A stretch of DNA of 64,000 bases from Acanthaster planci (lineage: Eukaryota; Echinodermata; Asteroidea; Valvatida; Acanthasteridae), in NCBI RefSeq assembly GCF_001949145.1, contig NW_019091552.1, positions 754,420 through 818,419 on the forward strand. Direction: 5' to 3'. The notes beneath the pieces were generated by a model. The model was not told the origin of the DNA. It ran no database searches and was given only the letters and a program-made list of their open reading frames with translations. Of the stretch, positions 26,501 through 37,298 are shown piece after piece; the stretch's first letter is position 1; each line of letters starts with the position of its first letter. The translations under genes were made by a program, and so were the position numbers.

Positions 26501-29500
26501 CAGCGCAGAGCCTTGCCTGGGATCTGATTTTCATACCATTTTGTATCACATATCCTTACGTTCACAGCAAAACAGCCAATCGGCACTTGTTGGCAGCAAT
26601 CGCCAGACGAGGTGGTGGCGCGTTTGAATTCTTTGACACAAAGGCGAAATCAACTTGGGAGAAAAAGGTATAAATTTTTGAAATCTCAATGCTGATGCAC
26701 AAACTAACATAGATTCAGAAGAAAGAATCAGTTGAGCAAGTTTCTTTCATCAGATTTTAGGTAAAGAATGGTACCATCGAAAATGTGTCACCTGTGTCCA
26801 ATCCACTAAAGATACCACTGATGAGAGCTTGGAAAGTGCTGTGTATGTCGCAAACTATGTTCAGCAACGGCTGGTATGATACCCAGACCCAACTGTTGAT
26901 AACCCCTTCGATATTTGCATGAGGAATATCTTGAGCACCACACACGGATTTTAATTTGTGGATTCTGTACAGATCAAGTTGCAAGTCGCTCGCGCATCGC
27001 AGCCAGCCGTGACTTCTTTGAGCGTCACGTGGGACCAGGCTGATGCTGAGCAACCACTGCCGCCTCCCCTCCAAGCCCCAGCCGAGGTCACGTCCTTATT
27101 CAGACACGACAGGCTCCTGGTCTACGGACTCGTCCACAAATGTCAGAAAGTAGGCACAATTACAGAGTATCTCAAAAGTTGCCCTCCTGTTCAGGGAAAC
27201 TTGCATAAAATGGATTCATTATGTATCATTAAAAAAACGAAAATAAAAAGAAGCATTTCGGAACGTATTGTACGTTTATAATTACTCACACCAGGCATAC
27301 CCACGCGTATTATGTGATAAGTTATGTCGCATACTCTTGTCATATCATGGCGATGAAACTCAGGTCAATTTGACTTTTATCACAATTATAATTTTACTCT
27401 GCTTTATTTTCAGGCAACCCTGACAGCCGAGATCAATGGCAAGAAGGTTGAGATGGAGCTTTTGGCCTCAGAGCATCTGAAAATGGCGGGAAAAGTATTG
27501 CCAAACAAACTTTTAAAATCTGATAGTTTTCTTTGTACAAAAATTGCAATTGGTTTTGTCAGCTGTCTTCCAAACCGTTTGTAAATTGAATATCCTACCA
27601 TTTAGGGAGAAATACCAATGCATTTAACAGACTACCTTGGGGGTTGGAATCATTTTGCTTCATTCCTTTCATTATGCTTGAATTTTGTCGATGTGGACAA
27701 TGAAAACATCTCTCAGAAAACGTCATTTCCATTGACCATTTAAAATAGCACGAACAAACAACAAGAGGATCGTCGTTTTCATCTCTGAATGGAAGAACTA
27801 CAAAGCGGGCTTTCTTCAAGTCCATGAACATTGCATATTCACCCTTTGCACTTCTTTTCAAACGCCTACCTACTCAGATTATCCACCAGTTGGCTGCACG
27901 TGCTGTCATCCGGAACTGGGAAGAGGACGCCCTCCACGCTAATCGCACCGAACATGAATCGCTCAAGGATAAGCTGAAGGCGCACATCGTCGAGCTGAGT
28001 ATCCGATATTCGATCGTGACGCCCCTCACCAGTTTCATAGCGGTGGAAGAAAGAGACGAGGTAATGGTGGGTTGTGGGAGGGATTTTCGGCAGTCATTCA
28101 ACAGTGCATGCATAAAGTTAAGCGCTACGGACGTAGGCCATGTCGAGGGCATCAACAAGGGCAGGCAGGGCGGGCCCCAATCAGTCGTCTTTAATCACAC
28201 TGAACAGGTTCCATTTGGCGTGAAATTATGTGCTGCGTTCATTTTTATTGCTATCCATATAAAGAAAAATCCTCGGTTTTAGCTTTGAACTTGAATGGGG
28301 TCTGGACCCGGTCAAGTAAAGAGCGGGACCAAATTGATCGGATATTAGATTTCATATGGATAAAGAGCGCGGAAAACATCGATTGTGATGCCATGCAGTT
28401 CTACTATACGCATAGTCGTAGAAAACCATCAGTCGTCTGCGATGTCTTCCAACTTCAGTCTGGGACTTTCCAGTGGAAATTGAATTTGCTGTATTTTACG
28501 CTGTCTTCAGGACGAGCAGAAACAGCTCTTGGAGGGTAAGAGCCCACATATAACTCAGACCTTACAGAAACTTCTCGAGGCTGAAGATGTTGACCTTCTT
28601 ACCTCTATCCATTGGGAGGACCAAAGTCTGGCAACAAAAGAGGTGAGGGTTTCGGATAAAAATCGTACGAGCACCATTTTATTTGTAACTTGAATAAAGC
28701 GAACTAGCAAGTAGTCAAGATGTATAAGGACATTTTTTCGAGTCTTACTCGAATAAGCTTATTAATGCTTCTAAAAATTATTTCTCTGATTGAACTGAAC
28801 AGAAGTAAAGTTAGACTCAATCTAATTTCGTACGGTTCACCCTATATTAAAAGTTCTTTCTTCTCCAGTTTTCACCTTTGACCCGCGTCCAGACCCTTCT
28901 TCAAACTGCCAAGGTGGCGGTGGATTCGTACTCATTCAAGTCGGCAGAGAAGTACTTTGAGGAGGCATACGAGTTGGCCAAAGACACACTTACTTACGCT
29001 CAACCGATAACTCTGAAGGTTAGAGACATCATTAATACTTTGCTCACGGTCACAGCCACGTGCCACGTGACCAGCACACGACGTCGTTCCACAAACAACC
29101 GGAAGGAAAAAAATATGAGAGAGATATAAAAACTAAACACACTCAATTAAGCAAAATCCAGTTACCCCATCTCGTCCTCTTGATCTCAATTCCCGTTTTT
29201 CAGGTGGCTCACTCTTTCTCCAAGTTTTGTGCACGCGTCAAACGCAACATGGATCAGGCGTTTCAGCTTGTCCATGGGGCATTCCAGGAAACCAAGAAAG
29301 CTATGCCCGACCTCGAGGAACCAGAGGCAACAACCGTAGTTGAAGGTAAACAAAAAAGTTGCATTTCCCTCTATCTAGGCATTGAGAGTACAAAGAACGG
29401 ACCTTCTGATTCGTCTGTATCTTTACGTAATGCCCGCCTTAATTTCTTTCGACAGACCTTTCCAAAACGACCAAACATTTTGAACCTCTATCACAATTTG

Positions 29501-32500
29501 AAAGGAACAAAACATATATTTGATCTCTAGTTAGGTAGGAGTATTACTGATGCCGATATAACATGTCACTGTTATATTTTTTCAAGCGTTTGGGTTTATT
29601 TTTAATTCATTTAATTATTACTTGTGTTACGCCATTCAAATTTCCACCAAACTCTTCATAAACAGGAATTGATTCATCCCACCAAACTTATGTTGATGCC
29701 CTGCTTACGCTTTTCGGCACTTTTGCCTACAGTGAAGGCCTAAACACCACCATGTTTATGGCAAAGCACTAGTCCTTGTCATAATTTGTTTTAATTTGTA
29801 TTATCTTAAGTAGACACCACCAAACTCGATGACCTAGACGCTTTACAGCAAGCAGTGGAATGGGCAGAAACGTACGTATGTCAAAAGATAAAAGAAGCAA
29901 TCCCTCTCTGTTTTGGTTGGCAGACAGTTCTCTGATAGTTCTCTTTAAATACAAACGAGTGAAAAAGTCACTCTCTTTTAGAGTGAGTCCCTTAGAAACC
30001 TCCAAAAGAATGAAAACAGCTCTAAACAGACTGAAAACCATTCCAAAGGAGTGCAATTTCCACTATCCAGAGGAGCCCTATATGAGGGACAACTAGAAAA
30101 AAGTTTTTCACATGGCTCTGCTTTCGTGTGGTTTTAACTCTTTTTGAGTGGTTTTCACCCATTTTATAGTGGGTTTCACTCATTTTGAGTGGTTTTCACT
30201 TTTTGAGTAGTTATCACTCTTTTAGAGTGGTGTTCACTCCTTTTTGAGTGGTTTCCACCTTTGGAGTGGTTTCCACTTTTTGGAGTGGTTTCAATCATTT
30301 GAAATGGATTAGTGACTCGGTCTTTTGAGGATGAGTTTTTCAGCTCTGGAGTACGTATCTTAATTTAAAATCAATAATTTCTAGAAAATATTGTGTGGGC
30401 TTAGTTTTGTAGTGGCCCATATTATTGTTTGTAAGTCAATTTCTTTGTTTTATTTCCTATGTTTTCGTGAGCCCCATGCTTAGTGCATATGCATTATTGG
30501 AAAACCAGGCCTCGAGAGATGTTTCTATATATCTTTTGTAATGATCAGGTGCCAAATGGAAATGGCACGGACGGAATCCCAGTCGCCGCAGCCTGTAGGT
30601 CCAGCTGGGTACAAATCCAGTGTGGTCTCTCACAAGGAAGAATCCGAGAGTGAACCCGAGTGGTTCATGTCGGTGGAAGACCGATGGCAGCCCGGCGAGA
30701 GTGAGTTGGATGCTTCGATGGCCGCTGAAGAGATACTGGTCACCTACGATGAAGTGCCGGAAGAACCACTCTTGTATCGTTCCACTGCTGTTGCCGAACC
30801 GTTGGAGCTCCTGATGGACGATACCCCCAGACAGCTTGTGATTGCTGAGACTATACTTTGTAGTAGCGACAGTGTGGCGATGCCAGAGCCTGAATACTTG
30901 GAGTTGCTTCAGGATGTCAGAGAGCCGGCTCTTCTAGAAGAAGAAGCTGTGGTGCAGCCAGCGAGAATGGCTAAGATGATTGAACGGGAGGTCTTTATAC
31001 CGGAGGACGTGATCGAAAAGAGAGTATACATTCCGGAACCAGTATTTGCCAGTGACATGGTGGCAATGCCGATGCCCGAACGCCATGAGTTGCTGGAGGA
31101 TGTGAGAGAGCATGTTTTCGAAGAGAAGGACGCTATTGCAGAGCCAGTTAAGATGGCCGAAAAGGAGGTCTTGTTACCTGAACCAGTTCCACAGTTTCAG
31201 AGGCACTACGAACCAGCTGAGGTGCTTGAACGTCCACGGAGAGCAGTCATGATGGCGGAGCCGCAAAAGGCTTCAGCGGCAACTACTTTAGAAGACAGAC
31301 TTGAGTTCTACGATCCAACAATAGAGGATGAATACAGGGAAATGAGTGATGAAGACGCCTCGTTCACCCCTCGATATAGAGAGGAGACCAAGAGGTACGG
31401 CGCCGGGCCGCTCACAATAGCTGCTGGGCTGTTCAAGGGACTATTCAAGGGAAAGAAGAAGAAGAAGAGCAAGGAGACAGACAGGGTCAGGGGGGACGGT
31501 CCGGGAATTNNNNNNNNNNNNNNNNNNNNNNNNNNNNNNNNNNNNNNNNNNNNNNNNNNNNNNNNNNNNNNNNNNNNNNNNNACCAATCCATCTCGGCGA
31601 TGTCTCAGCCCCTGTCCCTCCTCCGCCTCCCAGGGGAGTCCCCACCCCTCCCCAACCGACCCTCGTCTTTGATGCAGACGTGGACGATGACCTGGCGACA
31701 GACACCCTGGGCTCTCCCGTGCTGGGTCCATCAGAAACTGTCACCAGCGAGGTTTCGCGCCTCATTCGACTACAATGTGAGGTATGCAAGACCGCTTGTC
31801 AGACTGCAAAGTCAAGTGGATGTTTGACATTCAATCAAAGCTGCGCTTCTCGTGGCTTCGTATATGTTTATCAACACACAGACAATGAAAGACCTCAGAA
31901 TTGACCGTCACTTGGGAAATTAGGTTTTGCATTTGCTATCAGTCGACATTTCGAACAAGAATCGTCATCGTCATTTCCTCTCTCAATACTATTCTTAGTC
32001 AAAGGCGTACCCTCTGAATGTTGCCAGCATTATTTTGTGATTTTTCGCAAGGGCTGTACCAAGAATGGAGCAGTGCATGTAGACCTATATCTAAACCCAT
32101 AAAACTTCTCCATGTCTTGGGGAGGAGTTCAGATTGTTAATCCGTATTGCATTTTCTCATCTGAAATGAGAAAGTTTCATTCAGCTTTTACAACTTTAAG
32201 TGTGTCATCAACTTCAAGATTCCATATTTTGCAGGATGGCTATTGGGACTTGGAGCCCGAGCTCGATGAGATTCTTGGTATCAATAGCTGGGACTACAGA
32301 GAACATCTGAGAGACAGACTCAAAGCAAGTAAGTCGTGTGCATTATGTGTGTCAATTCATCCATAAACTGTTATACAGTTTTCTGCTCGTTTTGGCAAAT
32401 CTTATTGTAAACTATAGATGCCGTAAGGTAAATTCAACGCATAGTTTAAAGACATTTCGAAATGAAATAAATGCCATGCATATTGTGCGATAGGCATAGG

Positions 32501-32977
32501 CTTAGGATAGGTTCCTGACTGAGCTGTTTTACTGAAGCAATTTACCGTCTTTGAGGAGAAAATCCCACATAAGTTACAAACTGTTGTAGCAGAGTAGCTA
32601 GAAAAGGCCGAGCCCACTTGACTAAGTGTACGTACTTTGTCAGCTTCCAAGCTTGAAATGAAACATTCGCCCAAAAGCATTTGTTATGTGCTCGGCACTT
32701 TTCTGCAGTCCTATCGCAACACAGAGCGACCACGGACATCGGCAACAGCTTTGATGCCATCGTCCGACTGGTGGTGACGCTGATGGTTCGCCTCCATCTC
32801 CAAAGGATGTCGGCCCAGGTGTCTCTCCCCGAGCCGATTGGCGCGCAAGTCTCCAAAGCGTTGCGCCTCGCAACGAGGTTCATCGAGAGGTTAGTCTGGA
32901 GTGTCGAAGATTGGCTAGGTGTGCACATCGACTGGGATGACCTCTCTCGAGAGCTGCGTAGCGGGTCGATTAAGTAG
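11517..32977 (+). CDS. PARP4: PARP4 homologue (vault poly(ADP-ribose) polymerase)
   Basis: Exons: 11517-11595, 11865-12020, 12334-12483, 13351-13491, 13939-14118, 14746-14906, 15511-15648, 18406-18504, 18821-19004, 19460-19646, 20378-20514, 20874-21092, 22966-23174, 23721-23802, 23966-24100, 24838-25024, 25508-25769, 26568-26667, 26973-27149, 27414-27494, 27878-28060, 28511-28642, 28869-29018, 29204-29345, 29814-29871, 30549-31781 (contains N gap), 32235-32328, 32709-32977. Phases agree at every junction outside the gap; about 1,750 residues are visible (human about 1,724). Order: PARP helical regulatory domain, ADP-ribosyltransferase, VIT, VWA, long acidic Pro-rich linker, C-terminal helical region. 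This is the PARP4 architecture. The enzyme transfers ADP-ribose from NAD+ and in vertebrates sits in vault particles bound to the major vault protein. The start codon and N-terminal BRCT were not found; exon 1 as listed is internal. Assignment is by remembered family similarity plus gene structure. Confidence 0.93.
12719..12975. mobile_element. MITE-like element in PARP4 intron
   Basis: Left end GGGCGGATCCAGGATTTC followed by a G-run. Right end CCCAACCCGCCCCTGCAC is its diverged inverse. About 255 bp, non-coding. Related ends (GATCTAG/CTAGATCCGTCCC) occur at 51.4 and 60.7 kb. Confidence 0.45.
14124..14276. mobile_element. 153-bp MITE-like element just downstream of a PARP4 donor
   Basis: The left end, TAGACCCTATTCACGAGG onward, and the reverse complement of the right end, TAGACTGATTTCACGTGT onward, align over about 30 bases including GCCAT. 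It starts 5 bases after the GT donor of exon 13939-14118. No ORF of its own. Confidence 0.5.
15649..18405. other. Large PARP4 intron within the catalytic domain
   Basis: 2.76 kb between the His-bearing and Tyr-bearing catalytic exons. It holds a hairpin-rich patch (16.5-16.7 kb) and a locally CpG-richer stretch (17.19-17.35 kb). An open 188-codon frame at 17060-17626 has no recognisable domain and is treated as chance. Confidence 0.6.
16634..16683. repeat. Inverted repeat / hairpin in PARP4 intron
   Basis: AATAAATTCGCGAC at 16634-16647 is exactly inverted as GTCGCGAATTTATT at 16670-16683 (14-bp stem, 22-base loop). It sits in about 170 bases where degenerate GCGAC/GTCGT words recur among AAATATTT runs (16520-16690). 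Confidence 0.75.
20378..24100 (+). other. PARP4: PARP4: VIT domain and following strand-rich region
   Basis: Exons 20378-20514, 20874-21092, 22966-23174, 23721-23802 and 23966-24100. VIT hallmarks: VHIRARILDLVAQVVVLQAY, EAKYVFPMDEAAAVCSFEAF, KEKERAHQEFRKAVEEGHGA and NVFSVSIGNLPAHSDVLIKV. The region ends KPRMWLEEHP, as in vertebrate PARP4. VIT paired with VWA is shared with the inter-alpha-trypsin-inhibitor heavy chains. Confidence 0.9.
21093..22965. other. PARP4 intron within the VIT domain
   Basis: 1.87 kb, AT-rich, between exons 20874-21092 and 22966-23174. No domain-bearing ORF, RNA gene or clear repeat was recognised. Confidence 0.5.
24838..26667 (+). other. PARP4: PARP4: von Willebrand factor A domain
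   Basis: Exons 24838-25024, 25508-25769 and 26568-26667. The metal-ion site is complete: DSSNS at 24910-24924 (DxSxS), Thr in GCTDFW, and Asp in LITDGHLSNEE. The domain ends ANRHLLAAIARRGGGAFEFF. An intact MIDAS suggests the domain still binds a divalent cation and a protein partner. Confidence 0.9.
30120..30310. repeat. Degenerate tandem repeat, about 24-27 bp unit
   Basis: About eight imperfect copies of a GAGTGGTTTTCACTCTTTT-like unit lie in the PARP4 intron before the long acidic exon. Further outliers (AGAGTGAGT) occur near 29975. The unit is partly self-complementary (GAGTG...CACTC). Confidence 0.8.
30549..32977 (+). other. PARP4: PARP4: acidic linker with repeats and vault-binding-like C-terminus
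   Basis: The long exon from 30549 encodes an acidic, Pro-rich, low-complexity region with a repeat of about 62 residues (units from 30880 and 31066, starting MPEPEYLELLQDVRE and MPMPERHELLEDVRE), then a basic FKGLFKGKKKKKSK stretch, the N gap and a Pro-rich segment. The last two exons read DGYWDLEPELDEILG and a helical tail ending at TAG 32975-32977. They align with the C-terminal part of human PARP4 (DGFWKLTPELG), the region reported to contact the major vault protein. Confidence 0.8.
31510..31582. other. Assembly gap (73 N)
   Basis: Run of N inside the long PARP4 exon. The coding frame on the left (phase of 30550) and right (phase of 31584) differ by 73 N, so the true missing length is not 73 or an intron is hidden here. 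Confidence 1.
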
Positions 32978-33121
32978 TAACCCGGCCAGCGGGGTTATAA
33001 ATTTGAGGGCGAATCCAGATAAAAATTTCCGGGGGTCATTTTTATGGAGGTCAATTAATTTAAGGGCTTCTTTTGTGTAACCTAATGGTCTAGATGAGGT
33101 GTTATTTTACGGTTTTCTATA

Positions 33122-33127
33122 AATAAA
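33122..33127 (+). other. PARP4: Candidate PARP4 polyadenylation signal
   Basis: AATAAA 145 bases after the PARP4 stop codon, the first consensus signal downstream. Confidence 0.55.
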
Positions 33128-36100
33128 GAACGAAAATGAAATGGATTTCTGTTTAAGTTTACGAAATTAAACTTTCAGCCTGTCCTTAGGAGACGGTCCC
33201 TTCTATTGTCCTCTACAATCCATCCACAATGTACTCTATGTGAATTGAGTTTTCGGCAAAAAATCACGCCGCAAGATCAGTCTAATCAAATGTTGAGATA
33301 TTTCCTTGGAAGTGATTCACAAATTATACCTAAAAGCACTCAAACTGGCCATTTCGTTTTTTTACGTCGCTAATATTTCGTTAGAAACTTCGTGTTATTG
33401 TTAAATAAATTCAAATAGGTTCCCTTTAAGCTATAAACTTATACCTCGGTGTAGTTCACAGCCGGGTGTTTTGTCAGGCCCGTAAATTACAAGCACAAGC
33501 CCTGCAATGTGGAAGGGGGGGTGGGAGTATCGTGACACCCCCGTTGGTTATTTTTGTAGGCAAAATAATGGTCAGTCGGCAAAACAGATAAACGAAGAAC
33601 GGAGAATGAAGATGAAAGGCAAGTAGGTGTCGGGCTTGGGAATCAGACTACAGTTCGCTCGTTTTGGGAGACAGTACGACGGCAAGTTTCATGCGGCACC
33701 CCCTCTCTGAAATGGCCTAGCGACGCCTGTGAGTCGAAAAGTCGTTTCGACAGATTTGAACACAAAATGCAAGTTGCACTGTACGTATTGTACTATGAAA
33801 ACATGTCCAAATTGACAATTACCGCTTTTATTCGCTGCATAATTGTGCCAGAGTACAAGAAAAATTGCTCACAAGTACAACTTCTACAAAGAGGACCAGC
33901 CATATAGCACAAAAGAAAGGACTACAAAAGTTGGACCATTTTATTTAAAGTTTTGCCAAAGTATTTTGAAAGAAATCTAGTATTTCCATTTTTTTGTCAG
34001 GGTAACCTCTCATTAGATAGGACATTATACTCATCTTTATTCGATAAAAATTTCATCACGTAAGAAAAGAATCAGACCTATAAAGATGCGGTTTAAATAG
34101 ACAATTGTTTAAAACAAAACACTTTTTATATGCATTAATGTTTAAATATGATGAAAACAATACAAAGGATGTCAAACCAAAGACTCATTTTAATAAAATG
34201 ATACAGCTCTGCACTATTGAGTCTGGATTATCAAACTGCTTTCTACACAGCTTTTATAACATTTTTAAATTATATCTTCTTACAAAAATTATTGTTCGAT
34301 TAAATAACAAAATGTCCTCGTAAGTTTTCTTTGTAATGTTGACAAATAAAATTAACCACACCCTTCAATAAAAGTGACTATTTAACCACGTTACAAGCTC
34401 TAAAACACATGTGTTTATCAATATCACCGTTTATTTGACTTCATTACATACTCTTGTGGGGCGTACACCATGCCCTTTTGATCATAGTTTGCTCCCATAG
34501 GTCATAGGTCATTCTTAGCGCCGCTCTGCTCCAGTTTTAGATAATTGATTACTCACAGAATCTGACATGCGCCAGCACTTGTAAGGCGCACAGTAAGAAA
34601 TCACAATATCATGAACTTTGAAACACGCAAACAAAACTTAATATAACTGACACGATCAAAGTTCTCCCCCCCCCCGTGGCTTAGTATCCGGAGATGAAGA
34701 AGCATGAGTGGTTGTGTGAAGTGAACCCGCCCGTTTTCTCGAAAACTTTTGAAAACTTTGCGCGTAGCACACCAATTAAGCTCCATCCACACGATCATTG
34801 ATGAAGCTAGAAGAAAACACACGACGTCCTCTCCGAGAGAAAAAAAGGAAAAGCAAGATTCTGGTAAATAACATCACCATGGCAATTAAAGCAAAAGCTG
34901 CTACAACTAGGTCGGTTACCTGACCAGAGACAGGGGTGGGGGGTCGTCAAACCCAAAAGTGGAACTTTTGGCACTGTGAACACATATTTGTATACAAATG
35001 CCTAGCATAATGTGTTTTGGAGCACAACGTCAAAAAAGTTCCATGTTTGTCGCGAACCGACGGATGCATGTAAAACTTGTATAGGCCCCTCTATTTCAGT
35101 TTTCAATATTCACAGCGTATTGTAAATTGACCTGGTAATGAATTTGCTCTTCACCCTGCACCTTCACCCTCAGGCGCTGGGTGACGGCGAGCGACTGATA
35201 TTAAAATTATTATTAAAAATATCTCAGAAAATCCAATTCTAAAAAGTTTTAAAAAGTGATACATTCTAGTAAATCATTATTGCCTCCACTCATCTAACTA
35301 AAAATGGTACAAAAATATTTTAGGGCGCATTTCATTTTGCACTTCGAAAAAAAAATGGAAAATCGGACCAAATTAACATGTCATTTGAACTTTGTAGCGG
35401 GCATATGAAATCGACATTTATGAATCAAAATATTTGGAGTTTGGTTAAATTTCACCGTTTGTAATTGGAGATAAAATGTTGCTCTATATACAAACGTTAG
35501 AAGTGAAATTTCGAAGTGCCCATAGGGTCCGCGACACTTTCCAGCGCGCATTCTTCAATTGTAACGTGAAGCAGCGTACGAACAAGTGTTTTCATTACGC
35601 CTAAACTTTCTCGAGTCCTCGAAAATATCAATTTTAATGGACTGGATTAGTGTCCCGAGTTCTCGCTTGGTGGACTTTGACTCTGTCCACAGTACAACGT
35701 AGTCTCTGCATGGACGCCCGCTCATACTCGTGCGGAGCTTGCACAGAGTAGAACGGGTGATACCCGGACTAAGTACGACATTTAAACTTCCAGTAGATAA
35801 AGATAAATCACAAAAAATAACTGATATCACTGATCAGCCGTTGTGAGAGCAATCTCCGTCTTTAGCAATACGTGTTATGTTATTTGTTATACAGGATCGT
35901 TCTATCGGAAAATTCTATCGTTGATGAAATGCATGGTCAAGCCCCTGTGAGTCTCAGGGGAGGGGGTGCTAGCGTAATGTTATAGTTATGGTGACAACTG
36001 TTTGCCAGTTGCTTCTCATTCGTCTGTGCGCATCGTTTTCCGCTTGCCCAATCGGCCCTATTCGAACCCCGTCCCTCGCGACTCGGCTTGAGAAAGGCCA

Positions 36101-36809
36101 ACCTTGTTGTTTACGGGTTGACATGATCTTGTAAATCATCTCCGATGTGGTTTACCAACTTCGTGATGGAATCTGTATGCATCATTGAACAGCTGACATC
36201 TACGAGTTACAAGAGGTTACAAACTGGTGGGAGTCTGAGGTATTTGATGCTGTTAACAAGGGAAGCATGCAGTTGGACCATCCACTCACGTCATAACAAA
36301 TGATGCCTTACTGCGTCAGGTTGCTGCTTGCACAAAGTATCGAAATCCAGCGTTGAGGGACGGGAGCTATTTATTCCCTAGAACATGTTTTTAAAGGGAT
36401 TGAAAAGAAAGGAGAAGGACTGGTGGAGATGGACTCCTGTTTACGAATGCAAAAATTGTTCTGTCGTTCCGGGAAAAAAATCCACCTTGCCATCACCCCC
36501 AAACTTCAAGGTGTTCGCATAGACTTACTGAACACCGTCCGGGTGTTGCTGCCCTCTATGGACTGTTAGTTTCGTTCTGAATTAATGTCACCTAAACAAA
36601 CAAAGAAGAGGACTGAACAAAATCTTTGAGCCCATATGTCTTGGTAGCAACCTAACTGGACAAACCATTCAACCGACAGGCAGCTTCCAGTGGCTGACAC
36701 TTCGCTCGATCAACCCAAGGCCCAGTTACAATGTAACAGGCAAATATGATCAAAGGTTATGCAAACAGTATCCCTCTTTTCTGCGTTAGGTTGATGGAAC
36801 TTTTTCCTT
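33128..36809. other. Gene-free spacer between PARP4 and the duplicated receptor locus
   Basis: No domain-bearing ORF. A possible decayed MITE spans about 33475-33732: it contains a G-run and ends with GGCCTAGCGACGCC, similar to the GTAGC-type ends at 6829-7036. The GGGGTTCGAAT-like word on the minus strand near 36065 is an isolated B-box look-alike. Confidence 0.4.
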
Positions 36810-36956
36810 ACGGTCCAATTCAGAAATGTGTGGAATGAATTCTAGATAAATTTGAAAGAAACTTTTAATCTTGAATTTTCTTCTGGCATGTTTCAATATT
36901 GTACAGCGCCACTGACAATTAAGTTTATGGTGACGCTATATAATTAAATTAATACA

Positions 36957-37000
36957 ACTAATATTATTATATTATTATGGTTGTTATTATTATTATTGCA
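36957..37000. repeat. ATT-type microsatellite
   Basis: Imperfect (ATT)n run just upstream of gene A. Confidence 0.8.
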
Positions 37001-37298
37001 TGTTCACGATTCCATTCAATTGCCAAACAGGCGCTGGCAATGCCTCTAGATTGTTTTGAACGCTCATGCCTGGTTGTAAATTATTAACGTAATGTCCTGG
37101 TATCCTGCGGTACTGAAATCTAGGTCGCCGCGATATGGAACCGCCCGGAGAACCTCAACACTAGGCGAGGGTGTGTTGACGTCGCTCATAATTTGTCATA
37201 ACTTGGTCTGACTTCTATTTGGTCGGGGGCTTCAAGCAACGGACACCAAAAGCGAAGTATTTTGAGGCTGTCGACTGAAATATATTTCACAGGCTGTC

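Noticed and set aside
31583-31827. Continuation of the left-hand PARP4 frame through the N gap
   Set aside because: Gives a basic, non-family peptide; the +2 frame gives the conserved RLIRLQCE junction and correct splice phase.
36040-36100. tRNA gene on the minus strand (GGGGTTCGAAT word)
   Set aside because: No cloverleaf: no matching acceptor or D arm could be paired.
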